From positions 31,793 to 95,792 of the IMG/VR virus record IMGVR_UViG_3300045825_000202: a stretch of 64,000 nt of DNA. The stretch is one strand, 5' to 3'. The position numbers were made by a program, and so were the translations under genes. Below the pieces are notes generated by a model. The model was not told where the DNA came from. It ran no database searches and saw only the letters and a list, made by a program, of their open reading frames with translations. The DNA is from a virus. This document shows, one piece after another, positions 9,520 to 18,229 of the stretch (positions are counted from its first letter, which is position 1; each line of letters opens with the position of its first letter).

Positions 9520-12036
9520 ATGGCTAAGAGATATTCTCAGCCACAGGGAGGGGCGCAGATTGATTGGAGAAATCCGATCACTCGTGGTCTAGTGCTTGCG
9601 TCAAATCATGATACGGATATTGTAAACATTGCTGGGAGCACTGGTGCGCCGACCCTGATTGGTTCTCCAACAGGCGTGGTTTTCTCCGAAGGAACGGCGG
9701 TAAATTTCGTAGCAACATCTAGCCAAGGTATCGACTACGGAAATTCAGCGACTCTAAACCCCACTAGTTTCACGCTGTTCTCGCTGTTCCAGATCAATTC
9801 GGTTATCAGTACGGTTATAGGTAGCGGAAATGAGTACGTACTTATCTCCCGCGATGATGCATCACTCGGTAGAGCTTACTGCCTGACACTCAATGGTGGC
9901 AATAACTGGGGTATCCGAGCTTTTATCAATGGTGGTGTCGCAGGGGGCGTTATTTTTGAAGGTGTTCAGCCTTCAGTGGGTGTGCCCCACACTGCCGCAT
10001 TTTCATATTCTGGCGGTGTTGAAAATCTCTATAGAGATGGCATCAGATTAACTGGCGCAACTGGGTTGCCTGCCGTTGCCAGCACAACTGGGCCGACTCA
10101 AGTAGGTATCCGATCATATTCCGGATCGAGAAGCCCGATGAATGGGTACATCTCACTGTCGCTGATCTACAACCGCGCTTTATCTGACGCAGAGGTCAAG
10201 TCCCTCTCAAACAATCCCTGGCAAATCTTCACTCCTATATCTTCACCTATATGGGTAACGAGTACGAGTGGGGCTACAGGTGCAAGTATCTCTACAGTAG
10301 ATAGTGCAGATATACAAAATACTACTGCAATAGTACCAGTAATTACCTCTATTACAACAGTAGATAGTGCAGATATAAGTAGTACTTCTTCCTCTTTTGG
10401 TAGTACTACAATAATACCTATTATAAATAGTGCTAATAAGTTTACACAGCCACAAGGTAGGGTTACATTAAATAAGTTACATCCTTTATATAAGTATCTT
10501 ATTTCTGCGTACGTTGGTAATTCTTTAAAAGACTTAGTTAGTGGGCAAAGTCTAGTACTACAATCAGGGGCTAAACTAGCTGCTAGTACTAAAGGTATAG
10601 GTTTAAATGGATCAACAATAACTTCTGGGGCTTATTGTACCCAGAAGTTATTACCTACAAATGAAGCAGCTATTTTCTGGAATGGATTTATACCTCCAAC
10701 ATCTACTGGAGATGCTACTCTAGCAGGTATAACTTATAATAGTACTAATTCAAATCCTTATGTTTGCGTTGAACTTAAGCGTTTTGGTACAAATAAGGTT
10801 ACATTAACTTTTGGGGCAGGAGCCTCTTCCTATTATACGACATCCGCTGGAACTCCTAGTGGAAATATGAGTATTTCTGGGTCTGTTTTATCAGGGTATC
10901 AAACTCTTTACTTAGACGGGATCCCTAGTACTGTTACTAGCACTACGTTCGCTTCTTTAGCTTCGACTGGTACCTCACGTTTCGAGATTAATGATTCTCT
11001 TAATTCTAGGCAGTCTGGTGCTGTATGTAATGTATGTTATATATTTAGTAAAGCAATATCTAGTGAGTGGCATAGTTCACTAAGTAGTAATCCTTGGCAG
11101 TTATTTTCTTCTACAACTACACCCTTAAGTTTACTAGTTAGCTCTCAACCACTAGTTGCTACTATTAGTACTATAGATGCTATAGATATACAGGTTGTAG
11201 TATTAGATAATTGGACTATAGGACAGTTAGTATCTTCAGATACAGTAGATATAACTCAGGTATCCGTATCTGCCGGAAGTATTACTCTAAGTTCTATAAG
11301 TACATTAGATAGTATAGATATTCAGCAAGTTGCTGGGACTAATTGGACTCTATCTCAGGTAGTTGCGTTAGATACTAAAGATCTTACTAATATACAAGGG
11401 GCTATAGGAAGTATTGCTCTTGGTTCCATATCTCAATTAGATACCTCAGACTCTAATATTTCTACCTTAGCAAATTGGACAGTATCTCAAATATTAGGTA
11501 CGGATAGTCAAGATTTAAGTAGTATGTTAACTACTGCTGGAAGTATTACTCTAGGCTCTGTTTATAATATTGATAGTGTAGATATTAGTTCTTCAATATT
11601 AGCTAACTGGACAATAGGTCAAGTTAATACTTCAGATATTAAAGATACTTCATCAGTACTAGGGTATATTATAGGTGCCCTTAGTGTAAGTATCGCTTCA
11701 CTCGATACATCTGACCAGACTATAGTATACTCTGTAGTAACTATAGGTGGATCTATTAGTACTACGGATACATTAGATCTTTCTAGTATTAATACAGCGA
11801 ACTGGACAACTTCGGCTTTAACAAGCATAGATGGTCAAGATAAGGTATTCTTTATAGGTGGTGCACCTATGCAGGATACTCCTATTACAGTTGTAGGTAT
11901 TATAGTAGTTATTAGTAGTAAAGATAATGCTTCTAATATTATTACTGATACTAGAACGGGTAATTTAGTAACGGAGCTAGTAAGTAATGGTACTATAATA
12001 AGTTCTATCAATAGTACTTATTTTATACAAGGATAA
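9520..12036 (+). CDS. LamG/concanavalin-like adhesin with VDSADI-type repeats
   Basis: 838 aa. Two LamG-like domains (about residues 10-240 and 310-540) both start with a SQPQG/TQPQG phrase and end with NPWQIF/NPWQLF. They are followed by about ten degenerate repeats of roughly 40 aa built around '(S/T)xDxxDI'. Such domains bind glycans, so a host-surface adhesion role is inferred. Bases 9535-10235 are clearly G+C-richer than the second copy, indicating recent import of the first domain. Confidence 0.65.
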   Translation: MAKRYSQPQGGAQIDWRNPITRGLVLASNHDTDIVNIAGSTGAPTLIGSPTGVVFSEGTAVNFVATSSQGIDYGNSATLNPTSFTLFSLFQINSVISTVIGSGNEYVLISRDDASLGRAYCLTLNGGNNWGIRAFINGGVAGGVIFEGVQPSVGVPHTAAFSYSGGVENLYRDGIRLTGATGLPAVASTTGPTQVGIRSYSGSRSPMNGYISLSLIYNRALSDAEVKSLSNNPWQIFTPISSPIWVTSTSGATGASISTVDSADIQNTTAIVPVITSITTVDSADISSTSSSFGSTTIIPIINSANKFTQPQGRVTLNKLHPLYKYLISAYVGNSLKDLVSGQSLVLQSGAKLAASTKGIGLNGSTITSGAYCTQKLLPTNEAAIFWNGFIPPTSTGDATLAGITYNSTNSNPYVCVELKRFGTNKVTLTFGAGASSYYTTSAGTPSGNMSISGSVLSGYQTLYLDGIPSTVTSTTFASLASTGTSRFEINDSLNSRQSGAVCNVCYIFSKAISSEWHSSLSSNPWQLFSSTTTPLSLLVSSQPLVATISTIDAIDIQVVVLDNWTIGQLVSSDTVDITQVSVSAGSITLSSISTLDSIDIQQVAGTNWTLSQVVALDTKDLTNIQGAIGSIALGSISQLDTSDSNISTLANWTVSQILGTDSQDLSSMLTTAGSITLGSVYNIDSVDISSSILANWTIGQVNTSDIKDTSSVLGYIIGALSVSIASLDTSDQTIVYSVVTIGGSISTTDTLDLSSINTANWTTSALTSIDGQDKVFFIGGAPMQDTPITVVGIIVVISSKDNASNIITDTRTGNLVTELVSNGTIISSINSTYFIQG

Positions 12037-12038
12037 TA

Positions 12039-12410
12039 ATGGCTTTAATTCTATTAAAATACTGGAAGCAACTATTTCTATTAATAGTTATAGTTGCTTC
12101 ACTATATAGCGGGTACTCCTACGTAAAAGGTACAGGGGTACAAGAGGCTACGATTAAGTACACTGCTGTTATTGCACAATACGAGAAAGATATTACTGAT
12201 AAAGCTAAAACAATTGAAGTAATGTCTAACGTATTAGCAACTCAACAAAAAGCTTCTACTGATCTATTAAATAAGAATATTAACTCTATTTTAGTTAGTA
12301 TTAAAAATAAGCCCTTAGTAGTTATAAAAAATCAAGAATGTACTCCAAGCACTACATTTTCAGATAGCTTTTTACAGATAAATAAACAGGTTAATGAGAA
12401 TATAAAATGA
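12039..12410 (+). CDS. Inner-membrane spanin (i-spanin, Rz-like)
   Basis: 123 aa. An N-terminal transmembrane segment (residues 10-27) is followed by a predicted periplasmic coiled coil (residues 40-90). Next gene is an overlapping lipoprotein, the classical arrangement of two-component spanins that fuse inner and outer membranes at lysis. No sequence signature beyond topology. Confidence 0.65.
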   Translation: MALILLKYWKQLFLLIVIVASLYSGYSYVKGTGVQEATIKYTAVIAQYEKDITDKAKTIEVMSNVLATQQKASTDLLNKNINSILVSIKNKPLVVIKNQECTPSTTFSDSFLQINKQVNENIK

Positions 12411-12676
12411 ATAGACTGTTAGTAACTATCCTATTAATTTTCTCTCTTTCTGGATGTGCATTTTTAAATAAACCAGTATCGATTCCTACAGGTACTCCAG
12501 TTAATATTAACCCTGACTTACTAAAAGAGTGCCCGCTACTAGATGAAGGTTTACAGGTAGCAACATTCGAGGATGTTGTTATAGTTTATAGTAATTTAGC
12601 TAAGACATATGGTTATTGCGCTATGCAGCAAAAGAATAGTGTTAAACTAATTAAAGAATTAGGAAATATAAAATGA
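12407..12676 (+). CDS. Outer-membrane lipoprotein (o-spanin, Rz1-like)
   Basis: 89 aa. Signal peptide with lipobox LSGC (residues 14-17) gives a predicted mature lipoprotein. It overlaps the i-spanin gene by 4 bp (ATGA). Partner role in outer-membrane disruption is inferred from topology and position. Confidence 0.65.
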   Translation: MNRLLVTILLIFSLSGCAFLNKPVSIPTGTPVNINPDLLKECPLLDEGLQVATFEDVVIVYSNLAKTYGYCAMQQKNSVKLIKELGNIK

Positions 12677-13071
12677 GCGATAACTGTCCAACTTGCACTA
12701 TTTACCCTGAGGTAAACTTGGCAAACCATATGATGGCAATTAAACTTGCTAATCTTGGTCCTGCGGACCCTAGGCAGCCTAACACCTTATTCTGGGGGGA
12801 TAAGATGTCACTATGGCATGTACCAGAAGGTATCGCACGCTCTAGACTTTGTATGACCTGCGAAGAATATGATGATACACCTGAAAATACTGAGTGTATT
12901 CGTACAGGCCCGGGAGCCCAGTTGAAACCTTCTCAACTACCTATTACTCCTAAATGGGCAGATATTGATGGTATGCCCGCCGCAGTATGCGATCGCTGGA
13001 ATATTCCTTGTTCTGCTATTCGTACTTGTGATGATTGGGAACCTGAAGTAGAAGATGATATGGAAGATTAA
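12673..13071 (+). CDS. Cys-rich hypothetical protein
   Basis: 132 aa with nine cysteines, including an N-terminal CPTC and a CMTCEEY motif, suggesting metal binding. Acidic C-terminus. It overlaps the o-spanin stop by 4 bp. Function unknown. Confidence 0.55.
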   Translation: MSDNCPTCTIYPEVNLANHMMAIKLANLGPADPRQPNTLFWGDKMSLWHVPEGIARSRLCMTCEEYDDTPENTECIRTGPGAQLKPSQLPITPKWADIDGMPAAVCDRWNIPCSAIRTCDDWEPEVEDDMED

Positions 13072-13082
13072 TAAAGGATAAA

Positions 13083-13529
13083 ATGGCAATATATTTATAC
13101 AAAAGTACAACAGGAAGAACTTTCAACGTTAGTACCTACTCTGTAACTGTGGGGGGTCTGCATACTGATTCATCAATTAAAGCATTAGATGCTTTAATTG
13201 GTATTAGCTTACAAAGATATACTAATAATATACTAGATATTAAAGACGGTACAAGTGCTGCTACACTAACAACAGGTACTAGAACATTATCTATTGCAGA
13301 TGACGATACGCTAATTAAGTGTACTGGTGGGGCAGTTCTTACTATCCCTACAGATGCTGTAGGTGGATTTACCGATAACCATATTATTAGATCCTATCAA
13401 GGTTCTGCTACTGCAGTAACATATGCTGTAGCAGGTACTACCCTTGTAGGGTCTCCTAAAACTGCAGCTCAGTATATAGTACAAACTATTCAACGACTTG
13501 GCCCTAATGCATGGGTATACATATCCTAA
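13083..13529 (+). CDS. Small fibre/decoration protein, paralogue of 16178 and 16405
   Basis: 148 aa. The N-terminus (YLYKSTTGRT..., GISLQRYTNNILD) matches that of the genes at 16178 and 16405. The C-terminal ~90 aa form a beta domain with an ...LTIP... core also seen in the proteins at 19575 and 20055. RBS AAAGGATAAA. Virion role inferred. Confidence 0.55.
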   Translation: MAIYLYKSTTGRTFNVSTYSVTVGGLHTDSSIKALDALIGISLQRYTNNILDIKDGTSAATLTTGTRTLSIADDDTLIKCTGGAVLTIPTDAVGGFTDNHIIRSYQGSATAVTYAVAGTTLVGSPKTAAQYIVQTIQRLGPNAWVYIS

Positions 13530-13534
13530 ACTAG

Positions 13535-13876
13535 ATGTCTAAAGAATACTACTCCTAATGTTTATTTTATGCACTTGATAAATGGCATAAAGAAGGAGGT
13601 TACTTACTTCTAGCTAAGTCTACTCCTTGGGGTATTCCTCATGTACTACATATGGGAGTAAGAAGTAAAATTACTCACTTTGCTCCTCCTAGTGATTTAC
13701 GATATCCCTGGTACTCATTATTTGGGTTTAAGGGCAGTATACTTCACAGAGACTCGGACGTTAGAGAACCAATGAGTAAGATATACATATTTATCGGAAC
13801 TCTAGCATTACTTATATTTGGAGGTGTCTGGGCTATAACTAGATACCTTAAAGAACTAAAGGATAAAATATCATGA
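13535..13876 (+). pseudogene. Nonsense-interrupted gene with C-terminal membrane anchor
   Basis: In one frame: ATG (13535), seven codons, TAA at 13556-13558, then an open stretch to 13876. The stretch after TAA (YALDKWHKEGGYLLLAKS...) looks like normal protein up to the first possible restart, ATG 13652, which would leave 74 aa. So either the gene is broken, the stop is read through, or only the short form is made. The last ~30 residues form a transmembrane segment. It is next to the holin/endolysin genes. Confidence 0.5.
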
Positions 13877-14088
13877 CATTAGTAGAAGATGTAAAACAAA
13901 GCTGGAAATGGTTCTCGATGCAAGCAATGGCATTAGCAGGTACACTTCAGACAGTCTGGTTAACAATCCCAGATGATTTAAAAACACAAGTTCCGCATAA
14001 CCTAGTTAACTATCTTACCTTAGTACTAGTAGTTGCTGGTATGGTAGGTAGAACAGTTAAACAAGGAGCTACAGTACCTGTAGTATAA
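13873..14088 (+). CDS. Putative holin
   Basis: 71 aa. Two hydrophobic segments (about residues 16-33 and 45-62) separated by a short polar turn, and a charged tail. It lies 2 bp upstream of the endolysin gene and downstream of the spanins. Holin function is inferred from size, topology and context. Confidence 0.6.
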   Translation: MTLVEDVKQSWKWFSMQAMALAGTLQTVWLTIPDDLKTQVPHNLVNYLTLVLVVAGMVGRTVKQGATVPVV

Positions 14089-14090
14089 CT

Positions 14091-14597
14091 ATGGATATTA
14101 GTATACTAAGACAATGCACCGGGGCAAGCCTAGTCGATGCGACAAAGTTTGCCACTATTATTGAAACTGTATTTACTGAATTCAATATTAAAAATAAGGC
14201 AATGTTCTTAGCTCAGGTAGGTCATGAATCTGGCGGACTACACTGGCTTAAAGAGATTTGGGGGCCAACACCTACTCAAACTAGATATGAAGGACGTAAA
14301 GATCTTGGTAATACAAGTACGGGTGACGGTAAGAAGTTTATGGGTAGAGGACTTATTCAGACTACAGGTAAAAGCAACTACGCTATAGCAGCACTTGCTT
14401 TAGACCTTGATTTACTAGAGCACCCAGAGTTACTAGAACTACCTATAAATGCTGCCAGAAGTGCAGGATTCTTCTGGCAAAATAATAAACTAGATAGTTT
14501 TAGTGACATTAAGGTAGTTACTAAAAAAATTAATGGTGGATATAATGGTTTAGCAGAGCGTACTGCTTTATACAATAAGGCAGTTACATTATTATAA
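14091..14597 (+). CDS. Endolysin, glycoside hydrolase family 19 type
   Basis: 168 aa. GH19 features: AQVGHESGG (catalytic Glu, about residues 40-48), GRGLIQTTGKSNY (substrate cleft, about 85-97), and KKINGGYNGL near the C-terminus. Expected to cleave the peptidoglycan glycan strand at lysis. No signal peptide, so it needs the holin. Single-domain length is usual for Gram-negative phages. Confidence 0.85.
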   Translation: MDISILRQCTGASLVDATKFATIIETVFTEFNIKNKAMFLAQVGHESGGLHWLKEIWGPTPTQTRYEGRKDLGNTSTGDGKKFMGRGLIQTTGKSNYAIAALALDLDLLEHPELLELPINAARSAGFFWQNNKLDSFSDIKVVTKKINGGYNGLAERTALYNKAVTLL

Positions 14598-14658
14598 TTT
14601 AGGTAGGTCCTAGTAACCTAGTAGTTACTAGATTTATTAACTTAATTAAGGAAACTTA

Positions 14659-15396
14659 ATGGCATCAACCACTGGTAAGAAATCTCGTCGTCAAATGTAT
14701 GCTGATATGGGGCAGTCTGATACCCCACAGGAACGTAGTTATATACAGAAGTTTCCCAAGTTAGAACCAAAGACTTACGCCCAAGAGGACTATATAGAGG
14801 CTATCCAGTCTAAATCTATTGTATTCGCACTCGGAAGTGCTGGGTCTGGTAAAAGTTACGTTGCCACCCACTATGCAGCTGAACAACTATACTATAAGAA
14901 GATTGATAAGATTATCCTTACTCGCCCCGCTGTGGAAGCTTGTGGAGAAGAACTAGGATTTTTACCGGGCGAGTTAGTAGAAGGTAAACTATTACCCTAC
15001 CTAATCCCTTATATGGAGACTCTTAACCAATTACTTGGTAAAAGCTTTGTAGAATATTGTTTAAAAACTGGAACTATAGAACCTGTTCCCTTAGCGTTTA
15101 TGCGTGGTAGAAGTTTTGGTAGTTCTAGCAATGGTTGCTTAATTCTCGCTGATGAAATGCAAAGTGCTACTCCTATGCAGATGAAACTACTACTTACTAG
15201 AATAGGCGAGAATACTAGACTTCTAGTAAATGGGGATATTGACCAACGAGATAAATTAGACGCTACTGGGTTAGAAGATGCTATTGGACGACTTAGTCAC
15301 TTAGATGAAGTAGAGGTAATTAAGTTTACCGATGATGACTGTGTTAGATCGGGTATTACGAAAAAAGTTCTGAAAGCTTATTCAGGTTACCGTTAA
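14659..15396 (+). CDS. phoH: PhoH-like P-loop ATPase
   Basis: 245 aa. Walker A GSAGSGKS (residues 59-66), Walker B LILADEMQ (about 165-172), and the TRPAVEACGEELGFLPG phrase diagnostic of PhoH. The family is common in phages; a role in RNA metabolism or phosphate stress is proposed but unproven. Confidence 0.9.
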   Translation: MASTTGKKSRRQMYADMGQSDTPQERSYIQKFPKLEPKTYAQEDYIEAIQSKSIVFALGSAGSGKSYVATHYAAEQLYYKKIDKIILTRPAVEACGEELGFLPGELVEGKLLPYLIPYMETLNQLLGKSFVEYCLKTGTIEPVPLAFMRGRSFGSSSNGCLILADEMQSATPMQMKLLLTRIGENTRLLVNGDIDQRDKLDATGLEDAIGRLSHLDEVEVIKFTDDDCVRSGITKKVLKAYSGYR

Positions 15397-15401
15397 ATAG
15401 G

Positions 15402-15435
15402 AAAGGCAATATAACTCTTAGGTTATATTGCCTTT
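15402..15435 (+). terminator. Terminator after phoH
   Basis: Stem AAAGGCAATATAA/TTATATTGCCTTT with an 8-nt loop; works in principle in both directions, ending phoH transcripts on the plus strand. Confidence 0.7.
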
Positions 15436-15437
15436 AG

Positions 15438-15566
15438 TTAGGCTATAGTCCAGCCTTTATGTGACTTAGCTTTACCTCTTAATAGTTCACCAAAGTGCCC
15501 CTGATGTAGGTTATGATCTATAGCAAACTGTTTTACATTAGTAATACCAGTATACAGAGTACCTAA
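15438..15566 (-). pseudogene. Remnant of homing-endonuclease DNA-binding tail
   Basis: On the minus strand 42 codons read ...NVKQFAIDHNLHQGHFGELL...KSHKGWTIA then stop. This matches the NUMOD-type helix-turn-helix ending seen at the C-terminus of the GIY-YIG enzyme at 32336 (...GKRRVHLGW). No start codon and a stop directly upstream, so it is a relic of an excised or decayed endonuclease, opposite in strand to its neighbours. Confidence 0.5.
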
Positions 15567-15600
15567 AATTTAGTATTTATATTACAGATAGGACCTTAAA

Positions 15601-16101
15601 ATGAAATACAGCGAACTAAGAGAAACTATACAAACCGGAGACCTACTAGCTTGGTCTGAGGGAGGTAAGTGGAACTCATGGAGAAATATACAACTTAACT
15701 TAGTTCGTATGGGTACTATGAGTGACTATAACCACGTAGGGGTTGCCTACGTAGTATCTGGAAGAGTATTCGTAGTAGAGGCAGTAGTACCTTATGTAAG
15801 AATTTACCCCTTGTCTAAACTACTGCCCTTCTACTATATTAGAACTAACTTTAGAACTACAGATGCTACTGAAGAGAAGCTCCTACAATATATAGGTACC
15901 CCATACTCTAAGTGGGAGGCTATTAAAGCAGCATTTACTAAAGATACTAATAATACTAAAGTTATGCAGTGTGCCAAACTAGTAAACGACCTATTTACCG
16001 AGTTTGATATAGGATATAAGGGTATCAACGATACTCCTGAAGCTGTCGTAAATTATACTTTAGATAATAGTAATAGTCCTATAAACTATATCAAAGAGTA
16101 A
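15601..16101 (+). CDS. Permuted NlpC/P60-like peptidase (YiiX family type)
   Basis: 166 aa. GDLLAWS (residues 13-19), NHVGVAYVV with a His (about 45-53), VVEAV (about 59-63), and QCAKLVNDL with a Cys (about 122-130) follow the order of circularly permuted papain-like amidases/peptidases. Might act on peptidoglycan or lipids; target unknown. Preceded by RBS-like AGGACC. Confidence 0.65.
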   Translation: MKYSELRETIQTGDLLAWSEGGKWNSWRNIQLNLVRMGTMSDYNHVGVAYVVSGRVFVVEAVVPYVRIYPLSKLLPFYYIRTNFRTTDATEEKLLQYIGTPYSKWEAIKAAFTKDTNNTKVMQCAKLVNDLFTEFDIGYKGINDTPEAVVNYTLDNSNSPINYIKE

Positions 16102-16141
16102 CTGTACTACTGGTCTATTTTAGACTACTTAATAATCTAAG

Positions 16142-16167
16142 TAACCTCCAGTAGGGGTTAACTTACT
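16142..16167 (+). promoter_or_regulatory. Hairpin covering the Shine-Dalgarno of the 16178 gene
   Basis: Upstream arm CCTCCAGTA can pair with downstream TTACTGGAGA, burying the GGAG ribosome site 6 nt before ATG 16178. Suggests translation that depends on hairpin opening. Confidence 0.45.
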
Positions 16168-16177
16168 GGAGAATAAA

Positions 16178-16390
16178 ATGGACTATTTATATAAAAGTCT
16201 TGATGGTAGAACTGTTACTATTAGTAACTATATGATTCGTGCTACAGGTACTAGTTTTACTAAAGTTATTGATTTACTAACCCCTGAGGTTGGAGTTACT
16301 ATTAGTCTAGAAACTATTGCTGATGAAGTACCTGCAGTAGAAGCACTACCAGAATTAGCGCCTATAGTTGCTGAAGTACCTGTAGTTTAA
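16178..16390 (+). CDS. Short paralogue of fibre N-terminal module
   Basis: 70 aa: YLYKSLDGRTVTISNY, VGVTISLE, then a Pro/Glu/Val-rich tail. Corresponds to the N-terminal module of the proteins at 13083 and 16405 without the C-terminal domain. RBS GGAG. Virion attachment role inferred. Confidence 0.5.
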   Translation: MDYLYKSLDGRTVTISNYMIRATGTSFTKVIDLLTPEVGVTISLETIADEVPAVEALPELAPIVAEVPVV

Positions 16391-16404
16391 AAGAAGGAAT
16401 ATTT

Positions 16405-18027
16405 ATTGGATATGTTTATAAATCTACTACAGGTCATCCTGTAAATATAGATAACTTTGTTATTACACCTGAACCTGGGCTAGAGTTAAAATATGCTAAT
16501 GACGCTCTTGATGCATATATGGGTATTAATCTAGCTAGATATACAGATGGAGTGCTAGATACTGCTGATAATAGTACACCTATACAAGCTACCCGTAATA
16601 GTTCTGGAACAGTTACGGGAATAACTGCCGCTACTAGAGATGTTGTTGCGGATCTTGGATTAGGTTCTAGTGGGGCTTCTACAGCGACAACGGTTTCTAC
16701 TTTAGTAGCCCTTAGGAAAGCAGGTACTCTAGTCTCTGGAACAATTTATGCTACTGAAAATGGTTGGACGTATAAAGCAACATCGTCAACTCACTTTTTG
16801 GCGCTGAACGGGGCACCATTACTCGCATACGGCCTATATACCGGTATTGGTGATTCAATCATGGCTAACCAGAATATTGGTGGAGTAAGCAATACAATGA
16901 GTATCATTAATTGGTACTCATCACAGATCGATAGTCCTCTAGATATGGTAGCTAATCGTGGAGTTGGTGGATATGCGCTTGCTACTATTAATTCGACTCA
17001 GGTGGCTGCTACAGTTGCAGATGCTTCAGAGATTGTCTGGCTACATGGTGGTGTAAATAATCTACGTTATGGGTATGCTACCGCTACTAGTATTGAACAG
17101 GCAGCTATAGACCTAAAAGTAATTCTTGATGCCCTTTCCCCAGTAAAACAAGCAATCGTAGTGGACTCTGTCACCCCGTGGTTATGGGGTCCGAACGCTA
17201 CTGACGGTTACCGATCTCTGGAGATTCCAGCGCTCAATAACCTAATGAAAGGGCTGTGCGCTAGGTATCCAAATGTAATTTGGAACGACATATACCCTGC
17301 TATTTTGAATACTGCATCAAGTCTGAGTGACCCAGACACAACATGCCTACTTGATTCGCTGATACATCCAAATTCAAAAGGTGCAGCATTGCTAGGATTT
17401 CAGTCAGCTTTAAATCTTGCAGGTAAATTATATATTGTCCCTGCATACTCTATAACTAGCACTGTATCGCTTCCTACTTTTACAGGTACAACTGGAACTG
17501 CAACCCCAGGTACCGGTACAATAACTGGTAGCGCCCCTGATAGTGTAGCTGTAGCTGTATCGTCAGGTCCAGCAGCAGTGACGCTAGCAGCCAAGACATA
17601 TACATCAACACTTACTGGGCTAAATGTAATTGCTACTAATGCTGGAGCTGCCTCGTTTATTGGGATAAGTCTTAATGCAGCAGGTCTTGCTACTGCCCTA
17701 GCCGTATTTGTAGCTGGTGATAAGGTTCGATTTACCGCAACAATTCGTGTTAAGTCTGGAGTACTATTAGCTCGGGTATTTTCATACTTGCTAATCAATG
17801 GCTCAATTGTCATCGCAAACTTTACTGTAGTCCCAGCAATAGAAACTCCGAACCTTATGGCACTAGGATCAAAGTCATGGACGGCAAAAACACGAACACC
17901 TGTTTATACGATTCCGGCAGGTATGACAGCAATTAACCCTACTGTTGGTGTACAAATTGGGGCAAGTACTGGTGCTGTCGATTTTGATCTGATCGACTGG
18001 AAGATTGAAAAATTAATAGCCTTGTAA
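16405..18027 (+). CDS. Fibre-associated SGNH/GDSL hydrolase, apparent AUU start
   Basis: 540 aa if started at ATT 16405, which follows AAGAAGGA by 6 nt; the first ATG is at 16519. Upstream residues YVYKSTTGHPVNIDNF align with the N-termini of the proteins at 13083 and 16178, so the longer form is real sequence. SGNH blocks: GDSI (block I), GGVNN (block III-like), and DSLIHPN (catalytic Asp-x-x-His). Likely esterase/deacetylase acting on host surface glycans. A beta-rich C-terminal domain follows. Bases 16780-17400 are G+C-richer than flanks. Confidence 0.7.
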   Translation: MGYVYKSTTGHPVNIDNFVITPEPGLELKYANDALDAYMGINLARYTDGVLDTADNSTPIQATRNSSGTVTGITAATRDVVADLGLGSSGASTATTVSTLVALRKAGTLVSGTIYATENGWTYKATSSTHFLALNGAPLLAYGLYTGIGDSIMANQNIGGVSNTMSIINWYSSQIDSPLDMVANRGVGGYALATINSTQVAATVADASEIVWLHGGVNNLRYGYATATSIEQAAIDLKVILDALSPVKQAIVVDSVTPWLWGPNATDGYRSLEIPALNNLMKGLCARYPNVIWNDIYPAILNTASSLSDPDTTCLLDSLIHPNSKGAALLGFQSALNLAGKLYIVPAYSITSTVSLPTFTGTTGTATPGTGTITGSAPDSVAVAVSSGPAAVTLAAKTYTSTLTGLNVIATNAGAASFIGISLNAAGLATALAVFVAGDKVRFTATIRVKSGVLLARVFSYLLINGSIVIANFTVVPAIETPNLMALGSKSWTAKTRTPVYTIPAGMTAINPTVGVQIGASTGAVDFDLIDWKIEKLIAL

Positions 18028-18038
18028 ATATAATAAAA

Positions 18039-18072
18039 GCCTACTTAACTCTAAAAGTTAAGTAGGCGTTTT
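18039..18072 (+). terminator. Rho-independent terminator
   Basis: 12-bp stem GCCTACTTAACT/AGTTAAGTAGGC, 5-nt loop, then GTTTTC. Confidence 0.85.
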
Positions 18073-18176
18073 CACGTCCAAATATCCTAACCAAACTATC
18101 TGTCAAGACTTAAATTTTTGATGTTGTATTTTCCATGAACAAAAAACCTACTTCTATTCTTTTCGTCACTAAGCAT

Positions 18177-18220
18177 GTATAATATAACCTGTAGCAAAAA
18201 TAATTCTGCTACAGAAAATA
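18177..18220 (+). promoter_or_regulatory. Promoter -10 and 5' hairpin of the 18230 gene
   Basis: ATGTATAAT -10 element without a clear -35, followed by a start-proximal hairpin CTGTAGCA/TGCTACAG (18190-18215) that could stabilise the mRNA 5' end, then RBS AGGAGAAG. Confidence 0.45.
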
Positions 18221-18229
18221 GGAGAAGTA

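Noticed and set aside
13556-13558. Reassignment of TAA as a sense codon
   Set aside because: Most genes here end in TAA at positions consistent with tight overlaps, so general recoding is excluded.
17400-17813. Antisense frame of 137 codons in the SGNH fibre gene
   Set aside because: Shadow of a strongly biased coding frame; no promoter or RBS.
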